Positions 1-6,848 of a stretch of DNA of 16,584 nucleotides are shown in pieces. A model generated the notes under the pieces. It did no database searches. It was not told the DNA's origin and saw nothing but the letters and a program-made list of their open reading frames with translations. Within the stretch, counting starts at the first letter, position 1; the number at the start of each line of letters is the position of its first letter. The position numbers and the translations under genes are program-made. This DNA comes from Candidatus Atribacter hydrocarboniphilus (GTDB taxonomy: Bacteria; Atribacterota; Atribacteria; Atribacterales; Atribacteraceae): the NCBI GenBank assembly GCA_003542295.1, contig DPKX01000199.1, positions 1 through 16,584 on the forward strand, read 5' to 3'.

Positions 1-12
1 CATCAACCCAAT

Positions 13-56
13 CCGTCATTGCGAGACCTCGTTTGTTGAGGTCGTGGCAATCTCAT
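13..56 (-). repeat. dispersed hairpin repeat, copy 1
   Basis: Read on the minus strand this unit starts GAGATTGCCACG and ends CGCAATGACGG, the same borders as the copies at 162-213 and 14994-15045. Its interior holds a perfect 6-bp inverted repeat, GACCTC (25-30) and GAGGTC (38-43), around a 7-nt loop. Intergenic elements with CGTCATTGCGAG...GTGGCAATCTC borders are known in many bacteria. No gene is involved. Confidence 0.8.
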
Positions 57-100
57 GATTCATCTTTTATTATGTGTTGAATTGTGGTATTGAAAAAGAT

Positions 101-148
101 GAGATTCTCACGTCGTCCGGGAGAAGACACCGGACTCCTCAGAATAAC
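101..148 (+). repeat. dispersed hairpin repeat, copy 2 (diverged)
   Basis: This is a diverged copy beginning GAGATTCTCACGTCG and continuing to CTCCTCAGAATAACA. It has its own perfect 6-bp arms, GTCCGG (115-120) and CCGGAC (130-135), which differ from those of copies 1 and 3 but still pair. Confidence 0.7.
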
Positions 149-161
149 AAACAGGGTGGTA

Positions 162-213
162 GAGATTGCCACGTCGCTCAACCAAAAAACGGTTGACCTC
201 CTCGCAATGACGG
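162..213 (+). repeat. dispersed hairpin repeat, copy 3
   Basis: The unit runs GAGATTGCCACGTCG to CTCGCAATGACGG. Internal arms TCAACC (178-183) and GGTTGA (191-196) pair perfectly around a 7-nt loop. It lies opposite in orientation to copy 1, about 110 bp away. Confidence 0.8.
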
Positions 214-236
214 AGCAGGAAAAACTCATATCCCCC

Positions 237-261
237 TTTCCCCCTTTGCTAAAGCGGGAAA
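237..261. repeat. short hairpin, CCCTTTGCTAAAG type
   Basis: TTTCCCCCTTT and AAAGCGGGAAA pair around GCT with one mismatch. The core resembles the hairpin at 14880-14903, so it is probably another dispersed intergenic element. No T-tract follows it on either strand, so it is not called a terminator. Confidence 0.5.
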
Positions 262-279
262 TTGGTTCTTAACATCCTC

Positions 280-438
280 ATCTGGTGCCACCAAAGTGTC
301 ATGAGGGTCTAACCTGAAAATACCCGGGCACGATAAATCAAGCCCCTACCAAAGAATATAAAATTATAGGGGCACAATGTATTGTGCCCATTCTTTCTTT
401 GATTAATGTAACGACATGCCTTGGCATATCGAATCTTG
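280..438 (-). repeat. ~160-bp dispersed repeat, left copy (inverted)
   Basis: The reverse complement of this stretch matches 16422-16584 along its whole length, with small differences. Shared landmarks, in the order of the right copy, are GATTCGA, a palindrome GCACAAT-NN-ATTGTGC, AGGGGCTTGATTTATC, TTTTCAGG and a terminal GGCACCAGAT. The left copy holds a perfect 9-bp-arm hairpin, GGGCACAAT (370-378) and ATTGTGCCC (381-389). Positions 439-524 downstream hold no recognisable gene or clear terminator. Confidence 0.85.
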
Positions 439-524
439 GTTTTCATCCTCTTTAGGCACTGCAAAGCAGCGTGAAAGCCAATCCTAAAAAGAAATAAGTT
501 ATCTTTGAATTATTAACCAATTTA

Positions 525-863
525 TCATAATACTGAGTCTCCTCTTTCTCCAGTACGAATTCGGATAGCGTCGATAACTTCGGAAATAAATATCTTTCCA
601 TCACCAATCTCACCAGTACGAGCCGATTGGATGAGAGTCTGAACAATCTTTTCGGTATCATCTTCTTTGCAAATAATTTCAATTTTCCTTTTCGGAAGAA
701 ACTCAACTTTGTATTTTTCTCCTCGCCATTGTTGAACAATCCCTCGCTGTTTTCCATGGCCTTCAATTTCTGTAATCATTAACCCAGAATACCCCACGTC
801 TTCCAAAGCTTTAATGATTGCTTTTAATTTTTCTGGGCGAATGATAGCTACTATCTTTTTCAT
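525..863 (-). CDS. glnK: nitrogen regulatory protein P-II (GlnK/GlnB family)
   Basis: This 112-residue protein has the full length of the PII family. PII trimers sense 2-oxoglutarate and ATP/ADP at the membrane and in the cytosol, and GlnK-type members plug the AmtB channel. Visible family features are the start MKKIVAIIRPEKL, the T-loop segment (residues 37-55) with Tyr51 in RGEKYKVEFLPK, the uridylylation site of proteobacterial PII, the block TGEIGDGKIF, and the C-terminal RIRTGERGD. Residue 46 is Trp where E. coli GlnB has Tyr. The ATG at 863 is chosen because AAGGAG lies 9 nt upstream; longer in-frame starts run back into amtB. It begins 13 nt after the amtB stop, the classic amtB-glnK arrangement, so it is presumably co-transcribed. 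The glnK symbol rests on this linkage. No modifying enzyme (GlnD) lies in the window, so uridylylation is not certain. Confidence 0.95.
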   Translation of the reverse strand: MKKIVAIIRPEKLKAIIKALEDVGYSGLMITEIEGHGKQRGIVQQWRGEKYKVEFLPKRKIEIICKEDDTEKIVQTLIQSARTGEIGDGKIFISEVIDAIRIRTGERGDSVL

Positions 864-876
864 GTTATCCATCTCC

Positions 877-2174
877 TTAATAATTTTTACGAATAAGGAA
901 TTCTGGATAAGCATAGTTACCATGCTCTCCAATATCCAAACCTTGTATTTCTTCCTGTAAGCTTACTCGAATTCCTAAAGTGATTTTTAAAACCAACCAA
1001 ATAACATACGATATTATGAAAACGTAAGCCCCAACCGCGAGCACTCCGGCTAGTTGCGCTAAAAAAAGCTTTACGCCACCACCATAAAATAAACCATTTG
1101 GAGAAGAAATACCTCCTATTTTATCTTGAGCAAATAAACCAACTGCCAGTGTTCCAAATATCCCATTTAATAGATGAACCGATAAAGCTCCAACCGGATC
1201 ATCCAATTTCAGCCGATCAAAACCTATTACTGATAAAACAACCAAAAGACCCGATATCAATCCAATAATAAGTGAGCTAGAAATACTTACATAAGCACAA
1301 CCAGCGGTTATTGCCACTAAACCTGCTAAACAACCATTGAGAGTCATCCCCAAATCTGGTTTTCCTAAAATTACCCAAGAGGCTATGGTTGCACTTAAAG
1401 TAGCTGTTGCTGCAGCAGTATTGGTAGTCACTGCAATATGGCTAATAGCATTAAAATCAGCGGCCATGGTTGAACCAGGATTGAAACCAAACCAACCAAA
1501 CCAAAGCACAAATGTACCCATGGTTGCGATAGAAAGATTATGCCCAGGAATAGGGGTGATCTTTCCGTTATTTCCATACTTTCCAAAACGAGGGCCTAAA
1601 ACCATTATTCCAGCCATTGCTGCCCAACCGCCTACGGAATGTACAACTGTTGATCCGGCAAAATCAAGCATTCCTAACTTCTGCAACCATCCTGCTCCCC
1701 AAATCCAATGTCCAGTAACTGGATAAATAAAAATAGTCATAATAAATGAAAATAAAATAAAAGAAAGGTATTTAATCCTTTCTGCAACTGCACCAGAAAC
1801 AATCGTTGCAGCGGTTCCACAAAATACTAATTGAAAAAAAATTTTGCCAACAATGGTACACTTGCCCAAGAAAGCGCTGAATAAACCCCTAGATAACTCT
1901 GGCCGACCGCCGGCGAATTATCTAAACCATTAAGAAAAAACCAACCCTTAAGTCCTACAAAAGCATTACCGTCTCCAAACATTAAACCCCAACCAAGAAT
2001 GAGATACCCTAAAGTTGAAACAGCAAAAACAATAAAATTTTTGGAAAGAATATTAACAGTATTTTTCGACCGGTTAAAACCCGATTCTACCATGGCGAAT
2101 CCCAGATTCATAAAAAATACCAACATTGAAGCAACCATTACCCAAATAGTATCCAGCATAACCTTATAATCCAT
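877..2174 (-). CDS. amtB: ammonium transporter AmtB, interrupted by a one-base frameshift
   Basis: This gene encodes an Amt/Rh-family ammonium channel of the inner membrane. The N-terminal 114 residues (from ATG 2174, with AGGGGG 7 nt upstream) read in one frame to KFFFN then TAG. The remaining 317 residues, starting [14 protein letters not shown], continue in the frame that overlaps it. Joined at the T8 run (plus 1833-1840), they give about 431 residues, normal for the family. Landmarks include [13 protein letters not shown] and a second conserved His in [10 protein letters not shown] (the twin-His pore pair), [10 protein letters not shown], and the C-terminal tail [17 protein letters not shown] block that contacts PII. 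One extra T would restore the frame; so would a ribosomal -1 slip on T TTT TTC, which yields exactly KFFFQLVF. It could be a real mutation, a phase-variable tract, recoding or an assembly error. Family identity is certain; functionality is not. Confidence 0.9.
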
Positions 2175-2354
2175 TCTTAAATCCCCCTGCCGATGTTTAA
2201 AATAGTGGATAATAGGAAAGTTAAAAATCTCTTCGCTGAGAAAATTTAAGAATAAATTCAATCACTGCGGTGTGAGGAAGCTTTTTCTTCAAAGCCTTGA
2301 AGGAAAGATATCGCTAATCTGTTAACTCAACATTGTGTTACCTTGATTAAACCG

Positions 2355-2395
2355 AAAAACAAAAAAGCCCCTCCCACGACACCGTAGGAAGAGCT
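2355..2395 (-). terminator. intrinsic terminator in the amtB leader (attenuator candidate)
   Basis: Read on the minus strand, a 13-bp stem (AGCTCTTCCTACG with CGTGGGAGGGGCT, three G-U pairs) closes a GTGT tetraloop and is followed by TTTTTTGTTTTT. It lies about 180 nt before the amtB start, inside its leader, with no minus-strand gene upstream for it to terminate. The plus strand has no T-tract, so it is directional. Confidence 0.75.
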
Positions 2396-2412
2396 TCATT
2401 GCTATGATAGAA

Positions 2413-2442
2413 TTTTTACCATATTCTATGAATTCATGTCAA
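2413..2442 (-). promoter_or_regulatory. candidate amtB-glnK promoter
   Basis: On the minus strand, a perfect TTGACA (2437-2442) is followed after 18 nt by TAAAAA (2413-2418), preceded by TGG, an extended -10 feature. The predicted start near 2406 lies just ahead of the terminator hairpin. The spacer holds the 10-bp palindrome ATGAATTCAT. The -10 match is only moderate. Confidence 0.5.
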
Positions 2443-2452
2443 GGAGTTGAAC

Positions 2453-2504
2453 GGTATAAACAATTTAAAATCAGGAATTTTTTATCTTTAGAAAGGTTTA
2501 TACC
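2453..2504. promoter_or_regulatory. 9-bp inverted repeat between divergent promoters
   Basis: GGTATAAAC (2453-2461) and GTTTATACC (2496-2504) are perfect inverted arms separated by 34 bp. They sit just upstream of both the minus-strand (2413-2442) and plus-strand (2537-2565) promoters. They could bind a regulator shared by the two operons; this is inference from position and symmetry. Confidence 0.4.
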
Positions 2505-2536
2505 CTCAAGATTCTCAATAAAAAATATTCAGGTTC

Positions 2537-2565
2537 TTGACAATTCCCTTTTACTACTATATAAG
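2537..2565 (+). promoter_or_regulatory. strong sigma70-type promoter for the aminotransferase operon
   Basis: A perfect TTGACA (2537-2542), a 17-bp spacer and TATAAG (2560-2565) predict a start near 2572. That leaves a leader of about 200 nt before the GTG at 2775. The leader has two consecutive simple inverted repeats: ATGGGTT/AACCCAT (2594-2600, 2622-2628) and AATAAAA/TTTTATT (2629-2635, 2644-2650). Confidence 0.75.
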
Positions 2566-2774
2566 AGTGAATAAACTCTTTTTAAAGTGAAAAATGGGTT
2601 AAACAGATTTTCGTTCTTTCCAACCCATAATAAAATATCCAGCTTTTATTCACCGAAAAGAATAACTCCAAATGAATTTCGTGAAATCAATATAAATTTT
2701 ATTTTCGATTCCGATGCCAGTGTGACCTGACCCACCGCTCGCTAAAAATTTAAACTAAAAATAGGGGGTACACA

Positions 2775-3965
2775 GTGAAAATATCTCAAAAAGTCAACCA
2801 GATTGAGCCATCAGCAACTCTAACTATATCAGCTCGAGCAAAAGCCATGAAGAAAAACGGTTTGGATGTTCTATCCTTTAGTGCTGGAGAACCAGATTTT
2901 GATACCCCCCAATGCATTAAGGATGCAGCTAAATTAGCTATTGATCAGGGATTTACCAAATATACTCCGACATCAGGAACCCTCGAATTAAAAGAAGCGA
3001 TTTGCCATAAATTAAACAAAGAGAATGGTTTATCCTACCATCCTGACGAAGTGATTGTTTCTTGTGGTGCCAAACATTCACTTTTTAATGCTATCCTCAC
3101 TCTATGTGATGTAGGTGATGAAGTCCTTCTTCCTGTTCCCTATTGGGTAACCTATGTCGAACAAATCCGTTTAGCAGGCGGGAAACCGGTTTTTATTCAT
3201 TGTGAACCAAAAACACTTCGGATAAGTTGGGAAGATATTCTCAACAAAGTAACTGATAAAACTCGATTATTTATTTTAAATAATCCTTCCAATCCTAGCG
3301 GAATAGTCTGGGATGTTGAAATCTTGAAAAAAATAGCCGATCTTGCTGTTGAAAAAAATATTATGATTATTTCCGATGAGATTTACGAAAATTTGGTATA
3401 CGATGGAGCTCAAATAAAAAGCATTGCCTCCTTTTCACCAGAAGCTCAATCACAAACCATCGTTATTAATGGTGTTTCCAAAACTTTCTCCATGACAGGA
3501 TGGAGAATTGGTTACGCGGCTGGTCCAAAAGCAGCTATACAATCCATGGGACGTTTACAAGATCACTCTACGTCCAATCCAACCTCAATTAGCCAAAAGG
3601 CTACCCTTGCTGCTTTGCAATGTGATCAGCAAATAGTACAGAATATGGTAAAAACATTTAATCAAAGAAGATTGTTGATGATGCAACTTCTAAATGAAAT
3701 TCCTGATATAACTTTTCCAGCTCCTCAAGGTGCCTTCTATATTTTTGCCGACTTTTCCTCTTATCTTGGAAGATACTTTGAGAATCAACGAATCGACACT
3801 TCACTACAACTTACCGAGATCCTTTTAGAAAAAGCCCTCATTGCTGCTGTGCCTGGTAGTGCTTTTGGAATGGAAGGATATCTGCGTTTTTCTTATGCCA
3901 CTTCAGAAGAAAGCATAGAAAAAGGAATGACTCAATTGAAAAACTTTTTACAAAACATTACTTAA
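2775..3965 (+). CDS. PLP-dependent class I/II aminotransferase (AspB-like)
   Basis: This 396-residue fold-type I aminotransferase has the usual length for aspartate/aromatic aminotransferases. Visible motifs are the N-terminal SAGEPDFDTP (36-45), YTPTSGTLELK, the cofactor-contact segment NNPSNPSG (169-176), SDEIYENLVY around Asp201 and Tyr204, the Schiff-base lysine Lys236 in SKTFSMTGWRIGY, and a C-terminal RFSYA arginine that would bind the substrate carboxylate. It probably moves an amino group between glutamate and a 2-oxo acid such as oxaloacetate; the exact substrate cannot be read from sequence. The start is GTG at 2775, with AGGGGG 6 nt upstream. It leads a two-gene operon with the synthase at 3982 (16-nt gap). 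If that enzyme feeds glutamate synthesis, an aminotransferase here makes sense, as does the divergent ammonium-uptake operon. The family is sure, the substrate inferred. Confidence 0.9.
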   Translation: MKISQKVNQIEPSATLTISARAKAMKKNGLDVLSFSAGEPDFDTPQCIKDAAKLAIDQGFTKYTPTSGTLELKEAICHKLNKENGLSYHPDEVIVSCGAKHSLFNAILTLCDVGDEVLLPVPYWVTYVEQIRLAGGKPVFIHCEPKTLRISWEDILNKVTDKTRLFILNNPSNPSGIVWDVEILKKIADLAVEKNIMIISDEIYENLVYDGAQIKSIASFSPEAQSQTIVINGVSKTFSMTGWRIGYAAGPKAAIQSMGRLQDHSTSNPTSISQKATLAALQCDQQIVQNMVKTFNQRRLLMMQLLNEIPDITFPAPQGAFYIFADFSSYLGRYFENQRIDTSLQLTEILLEKALIAAVPGSAFGMEGYLRFSYATSEESIEKGMTQLKNFLQNIT

Positions 3966-3981
3966 AGGGGGTATCGACGAC

Positions 3982-5217
3982 ATGCCAAAAATCTTTTTAC
4001 TTGATGTAACCAATCGTGATGGGGTGCAAACCGCGCATTTAGGTTTAGCCAAAATAGAAAAAACTATTGTCAACATGTATCTCAATGAGATGGGTGTTAC
4101 TCAAAGTGAATTTGGTTTCCCAACCACCCATCATGAAACCAACTATTTGAATGCCAATCTTGAATTGGCTGATATGGGAGTTTTAAGCCCTATCCGTTTA
4201 AGTGGATGGCTTCGGGCAGTCAAAAAAGACGTAGAGGTGGCATATCAACTGGTTCCAAAGTTAAAATATCTTAACTTATCCATTTCCACATCGGAACAAA
4301 TGCTTTCCGGAAAATTCCAAGGACGAATGACTCGTGATGATGTTATTCATTCTATGACAGAAGCAACCCAAGCTGCGTTACAGTTGGGTGCAGTTGGGGT
4401 GGGGGTGAATGCTGAAGATGCTTCACGGACCGACGTCGAATTTCTTATTGATTTTGCCTTAGCAGGGAAGGAAGCCGGAGCTGAGAGATTTCGTTATTGT
4501 GACACTCTTGGCTATGACAGCCCTTTTAGTATTTATGATAGAATTTTTAAGCTTGCCGAAGCCTCAAAAATGCCTATTGAACTTCATTGTCATAACGATT
4601 TGGGAATGGCAGTCGCCAATTCGATCAGCGGCGCCAAAGCAGCAATTGATGCTGGATGTGATGTCTATATTAACACAACGATTAATGGAATTGGAGAGCG
4701 ATCTGGCAATGCTGATCTGATTACTGTCATTTTGGCGATTAAATATGCCAACTATTTTGACAATGAGAATTACTCGTTTCTTGAAAATGTAAACCTCAAA
4801 GCCGCTTGGAAAACCTGTAAATACGCTTCTTATGCTTTTAAGGTTCCCATTCCAATAACTCAACCAGGAGTAGGAGCCAATGCTTTTGCTCATGCTTCTG
4901 GTATTCATGCTGATGGAGTCATCAAAGATCGGAAAAATTATGAGCTTTACGATTATGAAGAATTAGGGCGTGGGGAGCCGGAGCTGATTGTAACTGGTCG
5001 CCAAATCGTTGTGGGTGAATATAGTGGTATACGTGGTTTTCGTAATGTTTATGATAATTTGGAAGTTGAATTCAAAAACGAGGAAGAAGCGAGGAAGATT
5101 CTCGAGCTTACTCGATTTGCTAATGTTGAAAAACAAAAACCCCTGGTTGAAGAAGAGTTATTGTTTATAGCTTCCTATCCAGAACAAGCAAGAAAAATTC
5201 TCACCCTGACTCCCTAA
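3982..5217 (+). CDS. homocitrate synthase family enzyme, possibly Re-citrate synthase
   Basis: This 411-residue enzyme belongs to the DRE-TIM metallolyase family (isopropylmalate, homocitrate and Re-citrate synthases), which condenses acetyl-CoA with a 2-oxo acid. The N-terminal motif is DVTNRDGVQT, with Arg12 and metal ligand Asp13; most LeuA and NifV proteins have LRDG instead of NRDG. The second motif ELHCHNDLGMA supplies His202 and His204, followed by GIGERSGNA (236-244) and HASGIHADG. It is too short for the full LeuA C-terminal allosteric domain. The TNRDGVQT plus EFGFPTT blocks recall the Re-type citrate synthases of clostridia and Dehalococcoides; this is from memory, not a search. 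No nif or lysine-pathway genes are nearby, whereas an aminotransferase and an ammonium operon are, favouring citrate to 2-oxoglutarate to glutamate. The ATG start has AAAGGGGG 9 nt upstream. Family certain; Re-citrate synthase about even odds against homocitrate synthase. Confidence 0.85.
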   Translation: MPKIFLLDVTNRDGVQTAHLGLAKIEKTIVNMYLNEMGVTQSEFGFPTTHHETNYLNANLELADMGVLSPIRLSGWLRAVKKDVEVAYQLVPKLKYLNLSISTSEQMLSGKFQGRMTRDDVIHSMTEATQAALQLGAVGVGVNAEDASRTDVEFLIDFALAGKEAGAERFRYCDTLGYDSPFSIYDRIFKLAEASKMPIELHCHNDLGMAVANSISGAKAAIDAGCDVYINTTINGIGERSGNADLITVILAIKYANYFDNENYSFLENVNLKAAWKTCKYASYAFKVPIPITQPGVGANAFAHASGIHADGVIKDRKNYELYDYEELGRGEPELIVTGRQIVVGEYSGIRGFRNVYDNLEVEFKNEEEARKILELTRFANVEKQKPLVEEELLFIASYPEQARKILTLTP

Positions 5218-5227
5218 AAACTAATTT

Positions 5228-5257
5228 GAGCGGGATTAAATCCCCGCTCTTTTTTTT
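5228..5257 (+). terminator. intrinsic terminator of the aminotransferase-synthase operon
   Basis: GAGCGGG and CCCGCTC form a 7-bp GC-rich stem with a short loop, followed by eight T, 10 bp after the synthase stop. It is the cleanest plus-strand terminator in the window. Confidence 0.92.
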
Positions 5258-5269
5258 AAATCCATCCAC

Positions 5270-5298
5270 TTGTATTTTCAGCTCTATACTCGTATTAT
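5270..5298 (+). promoter_or_regulatory. candidate promoter for the class II aldolase
   Basis: TTGTAT (5270-5275), a 17-bp spacer and TATTAT (5293-5298) predict a start near 5305, about 50 nt before the TTG start codon. The preceding terminator makes a separate promoter necessary. Confidence 0.55.
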
Positions 5299-5354
5299 AT
5301 ATCCGTTTGCATAATTACCAAATTTTTTCTCTTTTAAGGAAGGAGTAATCACAA

Positions 5355-6221
5355 TTGCCACTGGTTTCAACGAAATATCTTATTGAATTAGCGGAAAAAA
5401 AGGAATTTGCACTTCCTGCTTTTAACTCTCCCCATTTAGAATTCATGACTTGGATATTAGAAGAGGCGGAAGAATTACGTTCACCAGTCATGATTCAGTT
5501 CGCTCCAGTAGAATATTATTTTTTAGATATTGCTGCTCTTTCTGAAGCCCTTCATGCTCTTTCTCGAAAGTTTTCAGTCCCATTTTCTCTTCATCTCGAT
5601 CATAGTCATGAAATCAAAGAAGTCATGGACGCCATATTAAATCACTTTTCTTCGGTTATGATCGATGGATCAAGACACCCAATTGAGAAAAATATCGAAA
5701 TTACCAAAAAAGTGGTTGAAATTTCTCACCTTGCCGATGTCATGGTTGAAGGAGAAATTGGCCGAGTAGGGGGCCTGGAAGGGGATGAACAGTGGGAAGT
5801 CGATCCCGAATCTGATGATTTCTTCACCCTTCCAGAAGAAGCTGTTTTTTTCGCTAATAAAACTGGCGTTGATATGTTAGCGGTTGCGGTCGGAACCCGT
5901 CATGGACTTTATAATGGTATGGTTCCTCGACTCCAATTTGATCGTATACAAGAAATAAAAAAACAAGCGCATTTACCCTTAGTTATTCATGGTGGAAGTG
6001 GGACTCCCGTTAATCAGCTTCAACAAGCAGTCCACGCCGGGGTGAGAAAAATCAACTTTAGCACTACATTGCGTGTGGCTTTCTTAAAAAGTATTCGTGA
6101 GTATACTGATCTGCATCCTGATGAGCTCTTTTTACCTAAAATATTCCGAGATATTTCTCCTAGTCTAAAAGCTGCTGCTCGAGAATGTATGGAATCTTCT
6201 CTATCAATCGGGAAGGCATAA
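5355..6221 (+). CDS. class II (zinc) fructose/tagatose-bisphosphate aldolase family protein
   Basis: This 288-residue protein belongs to the Fba/GatY/KbaY family, which cleaves ketose 1,6-bisphosphates to dihydroxyacetone phosphate and an aldehyde in the cytosol. Asp82 and His83 in SLHLDHS, His183 in VGTRHG and His212 in VIHGGSG match the catalytic acid and zinc ligands, and VEGEIGRVGG (131-140) is the conserved glycine loop. The segment KINFSTT replaces the KINIDTD-like phosphate loop of classic Fba, so the substrate may be tagatose bisphosphate or another ketose phosphate. The start is TTG, supported by AAGGAAGGAG 9 nt upstream; the next ATG (residue 31) would remove the first strand. It stands alone between the 5228 terminator and a repeat-rich gap, so context does not name a pathway. 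Sure of family, unsure of substrate. Confidence 0.9.
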   Translation: MPLVSTKYLIELAEKKEFALPAFNSPHLEFMTWILEEAEELRSPVMIQFAPVEYYFLDIAALSEALHALSRKFSVPFSLHLDHSHEIKEVMDAILNHFSSVMIDGSRHPIEKNIEITKKVVEISHLADVMVEGEIGRVGGLEGDEQWEVDPESDDFFTLPEEAVFFANKTGVDMLAVAVGTRHGLYNGMVPRLQFDRIQEIKKQAHLPLVIHGGSGTPVNQLQQAVHAGVRKINFSTTLRVAFLKSIREYTDLHPDELFLPKIFRDISPSLKAAARECMESSLSIGKA

Positions 6222-6275
6222 CATCAGAATAGATTCTGGTACTTGGAAGTGACTTTCAATAAAGATGAAAATGAG

Positions 6276-6319
6276 TTTCCCCTCGTCCTGTCCCTCTCCT
6301 ACGGAGGGGCGAGGGGAAA
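6276..6319. repeat. long intergenic hairpin
   Basis: A perfect 10-bp outer stem, TTTCCCCTCG (6276-6285) and CGAGGGGAAA (6310-6319), encloses an inner CCCTC/GAGGG stem. No T-tract follows on either strand. It is probably a dispersed hairpin repeat that could protect or slow transcripts 55 bp after the aldolase gene. Confidence 0.65.
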
Positions 6320-6345
6320 AACCAATTAAAAGAATTAAATAGGTT

Positions 6346-6366
6346 CTTCTCCCTTGATGGGAGAAG
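6346..6366. repeat. short intergenic hairpin, CTTCTCCC type
   Basis: CTTCTCCC (6346-6353) and GGGAGAAG (6359-6366) pair perfectly around TTGAT and are followed by GTGAGGATGAGGG. This is a common style of bacterial intergenic repeat. It runs through the longest possible 5' end of the next reading frame, which argues against that longer start. Confidence 0.6.
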
Positions 6367-6431
6367 GTGAGGATGAGGGTGGAATTTTTACCATTCACGA
6401 CTCACTATTCACTATATTTTTAGGACAAAAT

Positions 6432-6848
6432 ATGCTGATCATCGTTCATAGTCTTTGGGGTTTAACATTAGCAACTCAAACTCATAATATTTTTCTTTTG
6501 CTTTTAGGAGGGTTAGGGGGGCACATTCTCCTTGATGCAATTCCTCATCGAGACTTGACCACCGTCGGTCAAGTGATAATTGACATTATAATTGCGGCTA
6601 CTATTTCCCTTTTTTGCCTGAAGGTTTTTTCTCTCCCTTTTGTTTTTGTCTGGTCAGTTCTTTTTTCAACTCTCCCTGATGTCGAAGTTGCGCTTCGTCA
6701 TTATGGTAAATGGAAAGGGGTTTACTTCCCCTCCCATTTACCATCCTGGCATGGAACTCTTAATTCTCGTTTCGCAATTATAATGAATCTTTTCATGGGA
6801 TTAATCCTATTAATGGTTTTCCTGATTAATATCAAAAAAGCCCTCTAA
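6432..6848 (+). CDS. small predicted membrane protein with conserved-looking His/Asp residues
   Basis: This is a predicted 138-residue protein that I do not recognise with confidence. Hydrophobic segments lie near residues 1-15, 20-38, 45-65, 66-82 and 115-133. Between them are histidines and acids in a pattern that could bind a metal: His31-x3-Asp35, His39 with Asp41, Asp83 in LPDVE, and His102 and His107 in SHLPSWHG. This loosely recalls the YdjM group of membrane-bound metal-dependent hydrolases, but I have no firm match. The ATG at 6432 is chosen because TAGGA lies 7 nt upstream and the in-frame extension to 6354 translates a hairpin repeat. It ends tail-to-tail with the methyltransferase gene; the sequence CTAA at 6845-6848 serves as both stop codons. 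No own promoter was identified. Confidence 0.65.
   Translation: MLIIVHSLWGLTLATQTHNIFLLLLGGLGGHILLDAIPHRDLTTVGQVIIDIIIAATISLFCLKVFSLPFVFVWSVLFSTLPDVEVALRHYGKWKGVYFPSHLPSWHGTLNSRFAIIMNLFMGLILLMVFLINIKKAL

Noticed and set aside
1..215. Possible CRISPR array, since similar units recur
   Set aside because: Units lie in both orientations, diverge in sequence, have irregular spacing and no unique spacers or cas genes; they fit a dispersed intergenic repeat.
84..272. Open reading frame at the left edge
   Set aside because: It translates dispersed hairpin repeats, with no ribosome site and no protein-like composition.
452..766. Second minus-strand frame over glnK
   Set aside because: It is an out-of-frame shadow of the PII gene.
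3982..5217. Naming the synthase nifV
   Set aside because: No nif genes are nearby and the NRDG motif differs from the LRDG of typical NifV.
6276..6319. Hairpin as the aldolase terminator
   Set aside because: A strong stem but without a T-tract on the plus strand; kept as a repeat only.
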